64,000 nucleotides of DNA from Desmonostoc muscorum LEGE 12446 (lineage in GTDB: Bacteria > Cyanobacteriota > Cyanobacteriia > Cyanobacteriales > Nostocaceae). A program made the position numbers and the translations under genes. The stretch spans positions 2,976,001-3,040,000 of the forward strand of contig NZ_JADEXS020000001.1 of NCBI RefSeq assembly GCF_015207005.2. Reading direction: 5' to 3'. The stretch's first letter is position 1. Every line of letters begins with the position of its first letter. The notes beneath the pieces were generated by a model that was given only the letters and a program-made list of their open reading frames with translations, made no database searches and was not told where the DNA came from. Shown in pieces: positions 1 through 8,504 of this stretch.

Positions 1-1409
1 GGTTCTTGGGTAAAAATCAACGGAATCAGGGCTGTTAGTCGAAATACAGTAGAGAGGGCAAATAACGCCAATGAGCCTCCAGATTGAGTAAATTCCAGGA
101 TGAAGCTGCCTATGGTTGTGCCCAAAGCACCACTCGCCCCAGCAACGGCAGCTGCGATCGCAAAATAGATAGACTGATTTTTAATCGGCGCAATCCCTAA
201 TTGAATATTGTTATTACATAAATCCATTGCCGCCCCTGTACCTCCAGTCAAGATGTGTAACAGTGGCAACCATAGCCAGATATCAAGGCGATTAACACCA
301 ATCCCCAGCCACAGCAATGGTGTGGCTGCAACCAGAATTCCACCAAAGATCAGAATGGGGCGATTGCCTATCTTATCTGCTAATTTGCCCCACAGAATCA
401 ACATCAGCAAATTCGCCCCCGCCTGAAGGCTGGTGTAGATAGTCACGTAGCTAACATTCAAATCCAAGGTGTCCAGCATGTAGAGATTAAAAAAAGGAGC
501 GCTGAGGTTAAAAGCCAGCGTCCACAAGCCGAAATACCACAGAAATCTCAAAAAGTTAGAGTTTTTCCAAATACTAATAGTTAACTGGTCTGGTGGTGTA
601 TAAATTAATTGAGTTTCTTGGGAAGATTCGTTTTTTGTAGCGTCTGATGGAGTCTCATTTGTTTGAGGTAACTTGCCAACATAAGTGTTTTGCGCCAGCG
701 GATTCATATCCACTTGAAAATACTGACACCCTAGCCCGACAATTCCAAAAATAATACTCAATAGCAGAATCACCCCATAACCTTGTAAAACTCCCCCATA
801 CCAGTGAGATACAACTAAACCAGCTATTGGTAGGCAAATCAAATTGGTGAGGCTAGCGGCGCTATTGCGTATACCAAAATACCTGCCTCGCAATCGTCGG
901 GGAACTATCATTGCCAACCAACTTAGCCACGATGCAGTTCCTAGTCCTGCTAAAAGATAGCTGAATAGAATAATTAAGAGTGTTAATATCACTAACTGGT
1001 TAGTATTCAACAGTCCCCAGCTTGCGCCTGCAATTCCAATTACTAAAATTAGCCACAATAGGCGAGCAATTCCGTGCGTCCGCAGTGCATATTGAAAGCG
1101 GCTAGTGCTGCGTTCAGACAAGTAAGCACCCAAGGGCTGAATCAGATTCACCAACATGGGGATAGAGGACAACATCCCAAATACCACTGGACTAGCATCT
1201 AACTCCACCAATAAATTGCCAAGTAAAATACCGCTAGTACCAATGGAATAAACCGCTGCTAAAACAGAATCTACTGTAGAGGCTTTTAAACTTCTGCGAA
1301 TAGCATCCTTGGGAATGCGAGAAGTTGGAGAAACTGCTGTTTGCGGTGTAGTAATCTGGGCAATTTCCAGACTCAGAGGCGCAGATATTTCAACCGGAAC
1401 AAAATCCAT
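1..1409 (-). CDS. MFS transporter, partial (3' end outside window)
   Basis: Reading the minus strand from the ATG at 1409 gives an uninterrupted frame of about 469 residues that runs off the left edge, so the C-terminus is missing. The protein is strongly hydrophobic, with repeated membrane segments. A central hydrophilic linker (around residues 240-280, rich in T, S, N, Q and E) separates two halves, as in the 12-helix major facilitator superfamily. The loop after an early helix carries RRLRGRYFGIRN, resembling the basic MFS loop signature, and the second half carries GKLADKIGNRP, a second copy of the G-x-x-x-D-R/K-x-G-R/N-R/K motif. It probably moves a small solute across the cytoplasmic membrane; the substrate cannot be read from the sequence. 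The IS-bearing repeat region lies upstream. Confidence 0.8.
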   Translation of the reverse strand, partial: MDFVPVEISAPLSLEIAQITTPQTAVSPTSRIPKDAIRRSLKASTVDSVLAAVYSIGTSGILLGNLLVELDASPVVFGMLSSIPMLVNLIQPLGAYLSERSTSRFQYALRTHGIARLLWLILVIGIAGASWGLLNTNQLVILTLLIILFSYLLAGLGTASWLSWLAMIVPRRLRGRYFGIRNSAASLTNLICLPIAGLVVSHWYGGVLQGYGVILLLSIIFGIVGLGCQYFQVDMNPLAQNTYVGKLPQTNETPSDATKNESSQETQLIYTPPDQLTISIWKNSNFLRFLWYFGLWTLAFNLSAPFFNLYMLDTLDLNVSYVTIYTSLQAGANLLMLILWGKLADKIGNRPILIFGGILVAATPLLWLGIGVNRLDIWLWLPLLHILTGGTGAAMDLCNNNIQLGIAPIKNQSIYFAIAAAVAGASGALGTTIGSFILEFTQSGGSLALFALSTVFRLTALIPLIFTQE

Positions 1410-1544
1410 AATCTATGTTTGTGGGTGAAGCATCCTGGCATCAATCGAGTTGTCGAATAATTCAGTATGCTTTTAGAGAGATGTTTTAAAAGTCATGATT
1501 GATGTATCAAATATTTTTTACCCCACCCTAACCCTCCCCTTATA

Positions 1545-2480
1545 GAACCCATTTGACATCTAAGAAGGTGCTGCAAGCCTCTTAATCATTAGCCTGATGA
1601 AGCAGATATTGAGTTTGGCAGTGGCACTAACCAGGGTTCGTTCAAAGTTCTTAACCAGAATTTTACAGCGCTCCATCCAAGCATTGGAGCGTTCGATCAC
1701 CCATCTAGCTATTGCCGGAACAAATCCAGATTTTCCTTGTGCCGCTTTCTCTTGTTTTGAGGGTTTCGTAGAAAGTTGAAACTGAATTTTGGTCATGATC
1801 TCTGGGTAAATTCGCTCTAACTCCTGAGTCAAATATTCTGGGTGATACCCATGATCTAGCAGGATAGTAATCTTGGGAATATCGATAGGTTTTGACTTGA
1901 AGTAGTCGATGTTGAGAGTAAACATCTCAATTAATCCGGCATCATCCGAGACATTGGCGCGAGTACAGAGCGTAAAAAAGGGAAACCCAAGGGTGTCAAT
2001 AGCCAAATGCCTTTTAATACCGTTGGTGGCTTTGTAGAAGCAAAAACCTTTCGACTCCACACTGGCGTTGCAGGTATTTTTCACTGCTTGGGAGTCAATG
2101 ATGATCAATGTCGTCCAGTGCGGTTTTTTTTTTACCTGTTCACGCACTTGTCCATGTAAGACACTCATCAGTTCCTCAAATACCCCGGCTGCTCGCCACT
2201 GTTTGTAGTGCCAATATACAGTGGAATAAGGGGGGAGGTCTTTAGGTAAGTCTTGCCAATTGCATCCATTTTTTAGTTGATAGAGAATTCCATTGAAGAT
2301 ATCTCGCTTTGGCCAGTTGGTCGGTCGAGTCTGCTTCTTAGTCGGTAATATCTCTTGCAATAAGGGTTCAAAAATTTCCCATTCTGCATCAGTGAGGTTG
2401 CTGGAATACGCCATTAGTATTGGATTTTAGATGCTGAGGAGTACCTTAATTCAAAACCTCACAAGATGTCAAATGGGTTC
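1545..2480 (-). mobile_element. IS5-family insertion sequence, copy 1 (936 bp)
   Basis: The element is bounded by perfect 17-bp inverted repeats GAACCCATTTGACATCT and flanked by TATA on both sides (1541-1544 and 2481-2484), read as a 4-bp target duplication. It holds a single transposase gene. The flanks CCCTCCCCT and AAGGGGAGGG form a palindrome centred on the TATA, so the element sits in the middle of a hairpin-like intergenic repeat. The same 936-bp element occurs at 43390-44325 and 58752-59687. Because TATA is itself a palindrome, the exact outer boundary is ambiguous by up to 4 bp. Confidence 0.93.
1560..2414 (-). CDS. IS5-family transposase (copy 1)
   Basis: This 284-residue protein has the layout of single-ORF IS5-group transposases. 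The N-terminal helical region ([15 protein letters not shown], then [16 protein letters not shown] and a YWHYKQW segment) matches the DUF4096-like DNA-binding part. The DDE catalytic residues can be placed: Asp in [10 protein letters not shown], Asp in [10 protein letters not shown], and Glu in the C-terminal [13 protein letters not shown] signature. No frameshift or stop interrupts it, so it looks active. The translation is identical to the two other copies in the window, which implies recent transposition. The start ATG lies 66 bp inside the right terminal repeat. Confidence 0.95.
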   Translation of the reverse strand: MAYSSNLTDAEWEIFEPLLQEILPTKKQTRPTNWPKRDIFNGILYQLKNGCNWQDLPKDLPPYSTVYWHYKQWRAAGVFEELMSVLHGQVREQVKKKPHWTTLIIIDSQAVKNTCNASVESKGFCFYKATNGIKRHLAIDTLGFPFFTLCTRANVSDDAGLIEMFTLNIDYFKSKPIDIPKITILLDHGYHPEYLTQELERIYPEIMTKIQFQLSTKPSKQEKAAQGKSGFVPAIARWVIERSNAWMERCKILVKNFERTLVSATAKLNICFIRLMIKRLAAPS

Positions 2481-2484
2481 TATA

Positions 2485-2997
2485 AAGGGGAGGGAACCGG
2501 ATTTTTTTGTTTCCCCCCTTTATAAGGGGGGATTAAGGGGGGTATTAAAATCACAACATACCACTTTTCAAACATCCTCTTAGAGCAGAATTCAGAATTC
2601 AGGAGTAAAACAGCCTTAATATCTGGCTACCAAACCTAGATTCTGTAACTCATTTAGTTGCAAACTGCTATATCAGCATTATTAATAATTATTCGTTATT
2701 TTAACTTGTATATGTTAATAAAAAGTCCAAAAATAAAAATATCAGTCCTTAGCTACAGACGATACAAGTAAGAAGAGAGAGTTTGATATGAGATTAGCAA
2801 TTCTTAAGAGGTAGAGCGAATGAGGAGCAGAAAAGCAGATAATAAATATAGCAGAATTCAGGAGTCAGAATTCAGGAGTCAGAATTGAGAATTAGAATAG
2901 GCTCTATGCCTCACTTTGAGACCTAGATGCTGTACTTAACTAACTGAAAATCTGCTCTAAGGGAGCGAAGTTATGAGGTTTATTAACAAGTATTAAA
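2485..2997. other. Intergenic region with dispersed short repeats
   Basis: No gene is visible. Just right of the IS there is the common Nostoc-type palindrome CCCCCTTTATAAGGGGGG (2515-2531), followed by AT-rich sequence. Around 2848-2895 there are near-repeats of CAGAATTCAGGAGT. It ends where the 21-bp repeat array begins. I see no convincing promoter or RNA gene. Confidence 0.5.
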
Positions 2998-3249
2998 GAC
3001 TCGTCGCCGAGTATCAAAGACTCATTCACGAGTATCAAAGACTCGTCGCCGAGTATCAAAGACTCATTCACGAGTATCAAAGACTCGTCGCCGAGTATTA
3101 AAGACTCGTCGCCGAGTATCAAAGACTCATTCACGAGTATCAAAGACTCATTCACGAGTATCAAAGACTCGTCGCCGAGTATTAAAGACTCGTCGCCGAG
3201 TATCAAAGACTCATTCACGAGTATTAAAGACTCGTCGCCGAGTAGTAAG
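2998..3249. repeat. 21-bp tandem repeat array, 12 units (array 1)
   Basis: Twelve head-to-tail 21-bp units, 252 bp in all. Each unit carries GACTC, a variable core, then GAGTATCAAA (or TATTAAA). Two core types alternate irregularly, GTCGCC (A) and ATTCAC (B), in the order A B A B A A B B A A B A. ACTC and GAGT flanking the core can pair, so every unit can form a small hairpin. Because 21 is a multiple of three, all frames stay open through the array, which produces a spurious minus-strand ORF. A second array with related units lies at 13160-13426 in the same orientation. Confidence 0.93.
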
Positions 3250-3280
3250 CCCAAAAGTCCTACACCAGATTAAGGCACAG

Positions 3281-3330
3281 CCAATCCCCAATCCCCAATC
3301 CCCAGTCCCCAATCCCCAATCCCCAATCCC
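3281..3330. repeat. Short tandem repeat, CCCCAAT/CCCCAGT heptamers
   Basis: About seven consecutive 7-bp units of CCCCAAT with one CCCCAGT variant lie directly upstream of the solute-binding protein gene. This is a typical STRR heptamer run of heterocystous cyanobacteria, with no coding meaning. Confidence 0.9.
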
Positions 3331-3342
3331 CTTTATTCATCA

Positions 3343-4602
3343 GTGATTAAAAGCAAGTTATTAACTTTTTTCGGAGTGGCGATCGCCATTGCGATCGCTT
3401 TTATTGCTTTTCACAACTTACAATTAACAAGCAAACCCTTAGCCTCTACCACAATTACCGTTAAACTCAGCGGTTGGGGAGGTAATCCTGTTGAGCAAAA
3501 ACTCTTGAGACAGGTATTGCAAGACTTTGAAGCACAGCATCCAGCTATTAAGGTCAAATATGAAGTGATTTCTGACCAATATATGGATGTAATCAAAACC
3601 CGCCTAGTTGGAGAAGCTGCACCTGATGTCTTTTATTTAGATGCATTAGAAGCTCCTTTTTTGATGAGTCAAAATGTTCTGGAACCACTCGACAATTACA
3701 TCACTCCCGAATTTGATCTAGCGGACTTTGAAGATACTCTACTCGACAGCTTCAAATACGAAAACCAAATTTATGGTCTTCCCAAAGACTATTCCACCCT
3801 AGCGCTGTTTTATAACAAAAAATCCTTCGCAGCCGCTGGCTTGAGTAATCCCCCAGCGACTTGGGACGAACTACGCAGCTACTCAAAACAATTAACAGGC
3901 AAACTTAACAGATACGGGTTTGGAGAAATCCCCGAATTGGCGCGTCAGGCTTACAAAATCAAAGCCTTTGGTGGACAAGTCATAGACCAAAATGGCTATG
4001 CAACTTTTGCCAGTGAGGCAAGTTTGAAAGGTTTACAGTTGGTAATAGACCAGTATCAAAAAGATCGTTCCTCTGCCCAAAAATCTGATGTGGGGACAAA
4101 CTCAGGTAGTGAAATGTTTGGTCAGAGTAAAGTGGCAATGGTAATTGAAGGTAATTGGGCAATTCCTTACTTAACTGAAACCTTTCCCCAAGTCGAGTTT
4201 GCTACTGCCCAACTGCCTACGATTAATGATAAAAAAGGCACGATGGTGTTTACGGTTGCGTATGTGATGAACAAGCAAGCACAGCACAAAGCCGAAGCTT
4301 GGGAGTTGATTTCTTATCTCACAGGTAAAGCCGGAATGCAGAAGTGGACAGGAACAGGGTTTGCTTTGCCGACACGTAAATCAGTAGCAAAGAATTTAGG
4401 CTATGACCAAGATCCATTGCGATCGCCATTAGTGGCTGGTGTTGATTATGCTACACCTTGGCAGGTGGGTAAATATCCAGGGGCGATCGTGAATAATTTT
4501 GAGAATCAGTTTATCAGCGCCTTATTGGGGCAACAACCATTAAAGCAGGCGATGGTGCGGGCAGAAAAGGCAGCTAATCAGCAGATTAGGGCAATGGATT
4601 GA
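3343..4602 (+). CDS. ABC transporter sugar-type solute-binding protein
   Basis: This 419-residue periplasmic binding protein belongs to the extracellular solute-binding family 1 (UgpB/MalE type). The start is GTG at 3343. Residues 5-25 form an uncleaved-looking hydrophobic signal or anchor, and no lipobox Cys is visible. The mature part begins with VKLSGWGGNPVEQK and continues with the family's FEAQHPAIKVKYEV and EAAPDVFYLDALEAPFL stretches. The C-terminal half contains MVIEGNW and MVFTVAYVMNKQAQHKAEAWELISYLTG, all typical of this fold. It should deliver a sugar or sugar phosphate to a MalFG-type membrane complex. The likely partners are the two permeases at 11378-13119 on the same strand, about 6.8 kb downstream; no ATPase gene is present here. 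Confidence 0.9.
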   Translation: MIKSKLLTFFGVAIAIAIAFIAFHNLQLTSKPLASTTITVKLSGWGGNPVEQKLLRQVLQDFEAQHPAIKVKYEVISDQYMDVIKTRLVGEAAPDVFYLDALEAPFLMSQNVLEPLDNYITPEFDLADFEDTLLDSFKYENQIYGLPKDYSTLALFYNKKSFAAAGLSNPPATWDELRSYSKQLTGKLNRYGFGEIPELARQAYKIKAFGGQVIDQNGYATFASEASLKGLQLVIDQYQKDRSSAQKSDVGTNSGSEMFGQSKVAMVIEGNWAIPYLTETFPQVEFATAQLPTINDKKGTMVFTVAYVMNKQAQHKAEAWELISYLTGKAGMQKWTGTGFALPTRKSVAKNLGYDQDPLRSPLVAGVDYATPWQVGKYPGAIVNNFENQFISALLGQQPLKQAMVRAEKAANQQIRAMD

Positions 4603-4644
4603 TGCTTACTTTAAAATGAAATGAGGTTTACTAATTCTTTGGCA

Positions 4645-4869
4645 ATGGAAGTTTTAAAACTTACGACTAAAATCGATGAATCAGGATATTTGAATCTTAA
4701 TATTCCAACACAGTTAGCAGCTGGAGAAGTAAATATTGTAGTTGTTGTGAATCCAGTTGTGTCAGAGACAAAGCAGCAACCAAATTATGATTTCTCTGAT
4801 TTATTGGGGCGATTAACTTGGCAGGGAGACGCAGTAGCAATGCAGAGGACTCTACGCGATGAGTGGTAA
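4645..4869 (+). CDS. Antitoxin of a type II toxin-antitoxin pair (VapB-like)
   Basis: The product is a small acidic protein of 74 residues from the ATG at 4645, or 82 residues from the in-frame ATG at 4621. Neither start has a clear ribosome site; I prefer 4645 because MEVLKLTTKIDESG resembles the usual start of cyanobacterial antitoxins of this kind. The N-terminal half (residues 4-35) is a short beta-rich domain, and the C-terminal tail (DFSDLLGRLTWQGD to TLRDEW) would wrap the toxin. It overlaps the downstream PIN gene by 11 bp, the usual translational coupling of such pairs. The complex would be expected to repress its own promoter. Confidence 0.75.
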   Translation: MEVLKLTTKIDESGYLNLNIPTQLAAGEVNIVVVVNPVVSETKQQPNYDFSDLLGRLTWQGDAVAMQRTLRDEW

Positions 4870-5236
4870 TCGCTACATGTTGGATACGAATGCGATTGTG
4901 TCTCTGCTTCAAGGAAGTTCTCAACTTATTCAATTACTTCAAGGTGCTGTTTGGATTGGAGTTTCAGTTATTAGCCAAATTGAATTTCTAGCTTTTTCTG
5001 GGCTTACTCAACAGGATCGTCAGCTTTTTGGCCAGTTTCTGCAACGAGTTGAGGTTATCAATTTAGTGGCGAGTGATACTGTTTTGATTGAGAAAATCAT
5101 TGAAATTCGCCAGCAATACCGATTGAAACTACCGGATGCAGTGATAGCAGCAATGACAATCCAAAATTCAGCAACCTTGGTGACTGCCGATCAAGAGTTT
5201 GCGAAGGTATCAATTTTAACGGTTATCAATTGGTAA
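4859..5236 (+). CDS. PIN-domain ribonuclease toxin (VapC-like)
   Basis: This is a 125-residue PIN-domain protein with all four acidic metal-binding positions: Asp9 in MLDTNAI, Glu42 in QIEFLAF, Asp93 in KLPDAVIAA and Asp111 in TADQEF. Toxins of this family are Mg2+-dependent endoribonucleases that cut tRNA or rRNA and stop growth when the antitoxin is lost. The gene begins inside the end of the antitoxin gene. The pair sits in the stretch that separates the ABC binding protein from its permeases, consistent with mobile accessory DNA. It appears intact. Confidence 0.88.
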   Translation: MSGNRYMLDTNAIVSLLQGSSQLIQLLQGAVWIGVSVISQIEFLAFSGLTQQDRQLFGQFLQRVEVINLVASDTVLIEKIIEIRQQYRLKLPDAVIAAMTIQNSATLVTADQEFAKVSILTVINW

Positions 5237-5377
5237 ATTTAGCTGAACAAAATCATGCATCACAAAGAGCGATCGCTTTCTTAAACCAGAGACTTACTTA
5301 ATCAGGTTCAAGCGATACAGCAATTGAGTATAAAAGTGAAACAGTATGACTCCTAAATTCTGCTGTATTAAACTTGC

Positions 5378-6265
5378 TTAATTCCCTTGCAACCACTCAT
5401 CCAAACGAGACATTTCCACTGCCCGGTTCAACAGCAATCCATTCACCTCATTTGAGCCGGAGTGGAGGGCGAAAATATAATAATTGCCGTTTATATTACT
5501 GATAATTGCACCTCCAGAAGCTCCCTGATTAGTATCACAGTTGTGGTACAAAAAATTATCCTGACGGCGGAGGATACTGCATTTTAAATGAACGCCAGCA
5601 GTCATACTTTCACCAGCAGTTAGAGTTTCATAACCTTTTTTCTTGGGATTAGGAAAATCACCAGAATAGCCGACTAAGGCGAATTTTTTCGTATCGCCAA
5701 CCAAACCAGAAGATGGTAAGGATTTCCAGCCCAAATAACCATATTTGTTACCGATAGGCTTGTTGAGTTTCAAAATCGCCCAGTCGTTTGCGTAATCAGT
5801 TAAAGTGCCATTTTTAAAGTCTGTGCCGTAATAAACATTAGTGGCGTAAGCGACATCATTTTTACTTTTGACAACACCATTAACTAAGTTTGGCAGAAAG
5901 GCGATCGCTTGACTAACTTTTCCGGTTTCAGCGTTAACTACACAGTGAGCATTTGTCAAAACAACATCTTCAGAAATCAACGTTCCCGTGCAACTGTAAC
6001 CGCCACCATCAGCACCTACCCCCTCGATTTTACCAATGGCTGACCAAGGGTAGTCTCTACTAGTCATGGGAATACGGTCATCTGAACCAACTTTTTTAGT
6101 TGATAGTTCTGATAATAATTTTTCTTTAGCATTGATTTGCGATCGCAAACTAGTTTCTTCTGCTAGGATTTGTGGGTCAATGCCTTTACGGATATCTATG
6201 TTTGCTTCGGTTAGTAGTTCAATTAGAACACGGGCGCGAGAGCGATCGCTAACTTCCAGTGCCAA
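5378..6265 (-). CDS. Trypsin-like serine protease domain (3' half of a split TPR-protease gene)
   Basis: This 295-residue frame starts at a TTG. Residues 1-55 (LEVSDRSRARVLIELLTEAN and on) are the helical linker normally found after the TPRs of cyanobacterial TPR proteins, not a protease N-terminus. Residues about 65-293 are an S1/V8-like protease domain with a complete triad: His107 in LTNAHC, Asp161 in NDWAILKL and Ser250 in NQGASGGA. It has no signal peptide of its own. The upstream TPR gene is in the same frame, separated only by a TAA at 6281-6283 and five sense codons, so the two are best read as one ancestral gene. If the fragment is made separately, it would stay in the cytoplasm. Confidence 0.85.
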   Translation of the reverse strand: MALEVSDRSRARVLIELLTEANIDIRKGIDPQILAEETSLRSQINAKEKLLSELSTKKVGSDDRIPMTSRDYPWSAIGKIEGVGADGGGYSCTGTLISEDVVLTNAHCVVNAETGKVSQAIAFLPNLVNGVVKSKNDVAYATNVYYGTDFKNGTLTDYANDWAILKLNKPIGNKYGYLGWKSLPSSGLVGDTKKFALVGYSGDFPNPKKKGYETLTAGESMTAGVHLKCSILRRQDNFLYHNCDTNQGASGGAIISNINGNYYIFALHSGSNEVNGLLLNRAVEMSRLDEWLQGN

Positions 6266-6280
6266 TGCATCGTATCCTTT

Positions 6281-7408
6281 TTATGGGACTTTTTTTTGCA
6301 GTTCCATCAGCAGGTCGTTGTAGAATTTGTAGTAGCCTTGGACTGAGGCAAGGTAAGAAGCACGTAGTTCTTGGTCAGCTATTTTGGCGTGTAAATCTTC
6401 AATGATGTCGATGGCGGCTTGAATATGTGTCCGGGCTTGTTGTAAATTACCCCTACTGCGTTCTAGGAAAGCCATATTAAAGAGAGTGATAGCTTCCACT
6501 CCCCTGTCCCCCACTGCACGGAGTATTGGTAAAGCTTGGTTGTAGTATTTAAGGGCTTCTTGCTTTTCTCCTAATGAGTCGTAGACACTACCAATATTGT
6601 TGAGGGTGGTGGCTTCCACTCTTCTCTCCCCCACTGCACGGATTATGGGTAAAGCTTGGTTGTAGTATTTGAGTGCTTCTTGCTTTTCTCCTAGTGAGTC
6701 GTAGATTAAGCCAATATTGTTGAGGATGGTGGCTTCCCCTCCTCTCTCCCCCACTGCACGGATTATGGGTAAAGCTTGGTTGTAGTATTTGAGTGCTTCT
6801 TGCTTTTCTCCTAAATCGTCGTAGACTCTGCCAATATTGTTGAGGGTGTTGGCTTCCCCTCCCCTGTCCCCCACTACACGACGTATGGGTAAAGCTTGAT
6901 TGTAGTATTTGAGCGCTTCTTGCTTTTCTCCTAATGAGTTGTACACCTTGCCAATATTGGTGAGGGTGGCGGCTTCCCCTTGCTTGTCCCCCACTGCACG
7001 GAGTATTGGTAAAGCTTGGTTGTAGTATTTGAGTGCTTCTTGCTTTTCTCCTAAATCGTCGTAGACTCTGCCAATGCCAATGAAGGTGACGGCTTCCGAG
7101 CGTTTATCATCAACTTGTTGCCAAAGCTTCAGCGCTTGTTGCCATTTCCCGATCGCCTGTCGCAGTGATTCTATTGTACCTTGTTGAGAAAGTTGCAAAC
7201 CTTCTTGAGTAAGCCGTTCCGCAGCAGCGCGAGTGGCATTTTGTTGAGTGGTTTCTGGTTGCTGTCCTATCTGCAACCCTCGGTTTCTCGGTGTCGCCCC
7301 CACAGCATCAGCAAGCATTACCGCACTCAGCAATAAAGTTAAACTGTAGCGGGTCAATTTTGGTAGAAACCACCAGCAAACCCGTTGAGACTTTGCACTC
7401 CTCTTCAT
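6281..7408 (-). CDS. Secreted TPR protein (5' half of a split TPR-protease gene)
   Basis: The product has 375 residues. Residues 15-40 form a signal peptide or membrane anchor ([21 protein letters not shown]). Residues about 95-330 hold six tandem TPR units of 40 residues with the recurring phrase [17 protein letters not shown] and the linker AVGDRGGEA. The DNA repeats are almost identical to one another, a sign of recent internal duplication. The end ([28 protein letters not shown]) is where homologous TPR proteins normally continue with KGYDALALEV. Here a TAA stop intervenes, and KGYDA plus the protease ORF follow in the same frame. TPRs usually bind partner proteins or regulate the attached enzyme. 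Confidence 0.85.
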   Translation of the reverse strand: MKRSAKSQRVCWWFLPKLTRYSLTLLLSAVMLADAVGATPRNRGLQIGQQPETTQQNATRAAAERLTQEGLQLSQQGTIESLRQAIGKWQQALKLWQQVDDKRSEAVTFIGIGRVYDDLGEKQEALKYYNQALPILRAVGDKQGEAATLTNIGKVYNSLGEKQEALKYYNQALPIRRVVGDRGGEANTLNNIGRVYDDLGEKQEALKYYNQALPIIRAVGERGGEATILNNIGLIYDSLGEKQEALKYYNQALPIIRAVGERRVEATTLNNIGSVYDSLGEKQEALKYYNQALPILRAVGDRGVEAITLFNMAFLERSRGNLQQARTHIQAAIDIIEDLHAKIADQELRASYLASVQGYYKFYNDLLMELQKKVP

Positions 7409-7802
7409 TCTTTAGCCTCATAGCCTCAATCAGTGATTATTTGCAGCCCTATCCTGTCGGCATCAATTCCGATTATCAGTAAATTATTTAATTGTCGCCA
7501 GTAATATTGCTGAAACTTTAGATTGATTTTACGGTTGCGGTTGAGAGTTATGGTTCTGGTTTCTGTTTTTGTAACGAACTCTCTCAGCAAAGTCTGATTT
7601 TCTCCTTCTCGCGCTTCCTAACGGGAGATGAGGGGAGATAATAGCAGGACTTACGCAACTGGCACAATGCGATCGCTAACAAATAGTACTAAAGTACTAT
7701 AAAAATGCAGATGAAATGAACTAGAGTACAAATGTAAATTGTTCCTTTTCACACCAAATTTTTGGGCTGCTGCTCAGGCTACTGTAACGAATACTTTTGA
7801 AT
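7409..7802. other. Intergenic region with repeat fragments
   Basis: No gene is seen. Around 7646 there is GCAGGACTTACGCAACT, which looks like the end of a Nostoc-type MITE, with no partner end identified. Near 7685 there is the short inverted repeat TAGTAC-TAAA-GTACTA. This may hold the promoter for the small genes that follow, but no convincing -10/-35 pair was identified. Confidence 0.4.
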
Positions 7803-7955
7803 ATGAAGTTTACTAAACCCAACGATGAGCCAGCAAGTCTTTTGGAAACACTGCTTTGGTGGTGGGTTATACGTCCTGATTTGGGCGCAGCTATTGCTAA
7901 TGAAGCACCCCAAGAACTAAAAGAAATTATTAGTCAGTACATCCTTAGAAATTAA
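7803..7955 (+). CDS. Small hypothetical protein (50 aa)
   Basis: An open frame of 50 codons runs from the ATG at 7803. The product is amphipathic and Trp-rich (ETLLWWWVIRPDLGAAI), with a C-terminal helix (PQELKEIISQYIL). No Shine-Dalgarno is obvious. It lies 58 bp before the AbrB-like antitoxin gene on the same strand. I do not recognise a family. The codon pattern and helical, charged composition look protein-like, but the call rests on that alone. Confidence 0.42.
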   Translation: MKFTKPNDEPASLLETLLWWWVIRPDLGAAIANEAPQELKEIISQYILRN

Positions 7956-8013
7956 GATTTAGTAGGAAGGAGAGAGAAAAGGATAAAATCTATAAAACTG
8001 GTAAATTTAAACT

Positions 8014-8262
8014 ATGAATACAAATATTGTTGCTAAAGTGACGGCTGAAGGAAAACTCGAAATTCCGCCAGAGGTGTTAGTTAAACTCCAACCTTTGACA
8101 GAATATGAAGTATTGGTTACAGAAGATGAAATTGTCTTCAAAAAAATTAGTAAACAATTGAGTTGGGCAGAATTATCAGAAAAAATCGAAACTTTAGGAG
8201 TAGATGCCGATGAACCTACTCTTCAAGAAATTAGTGAGATGGTCAAAGAAATGCGACGGTAA
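8014..8262 (+). CDS. AbrB/SpoVT-like antitoxin
   Basis: The 82-residue protein begins TNIVAKVTAEGKLEIPPEVLVKL, the swapped-hairpin SpoVT/AbrB DNA-binding domain (residues 4-48). A charged helical C-terminal tail (residues 52-82) would contact a toxin. An upstream AGGAAGGAGAG (7962-7974) is far from the ATG; the closer region is A/T-rich. The next frame (8277) begins like a PIN-domain toxin but stops after 16 codons, so this antitoxin appears to be an orphan left after decay of its partner. Confidence 0.75.
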   Translation: MNTNIVAKVTAEGKLEIPPEVLVKLQPLTEYEVLVTEDEIVFKKISKQLSWAELSEKIETLGVDADEPTLQEISEMVKEMRR

Positions 8263-8276
8263 CGACGCTCTTAAAA

Positions 8277-8327
8277 ATGAGAGTTGTTTTAGATGTTAAT
8301 GTTTGGGTTTCTGGTTTACTTGTGTAG
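8277..8327 (+). pseudogene. Truncated PIN-domain toxin
   Basis: Sixteen codons from the ATG at 8277 read MRVVLDVNVWVSGLLV and then TAG. This matches the start of the PIN toxins that follow AbrB-like antitoxins (beta strand plus the first catalytic Asp in LDVNVW). The rest of the toxin, with the other three acidic positions, cannot be found downstream. Instead there is unrelated sequence and a MITE fragment at 8505. The spacing to the antitoxin is 14 bp, as expected for a former two-gene operon. Confidence 0.7.
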
Positions 8328-8504
8328 CCGCGAATTCCATTCGCCAAGGCAAAAGTAGACACGTATGAGATGCGATCGCCGATTACGAATGTCGTTGAAG
8401 CTCGGATTCTGTTTCTCGGCGATCGCAACATTCTCACATTTCAACGATCCTGAATGGGACGGTGAACCCCTAGAACCTGTTCTCGTCAAAATTTCCAGAG
8501 GCCA

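Noticed and set aside
1597..1779. 60-codon frame antisense to the transposase (repeated at 44091 and 58804)
   Set aside because: It is present in all copies only because the IS is identical. It has no ribosome site and its composition follows the transposase codons.
2998..3249. CRISPR array
   Set aside because: Units are directly adjacent, with no unique spacers and no cas genes nearby. It is a plain tandem repeat.
2940..3254. 104-codon minus-strand frame of ESLILGD/ESLILVN heptads
   Set aside because: It is the translation of the 21-bp array. A period divisible by three keeps every frame open, and there is no ribosome site or non-repeat domain.
6265..6300. Programmed frameshift at the A7 run before the stop of the TPR gene
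   Set aside because: The downstream protease frame is the same frame as the TPR frame. Only a stop codon separates them, so a frameshift would not help.
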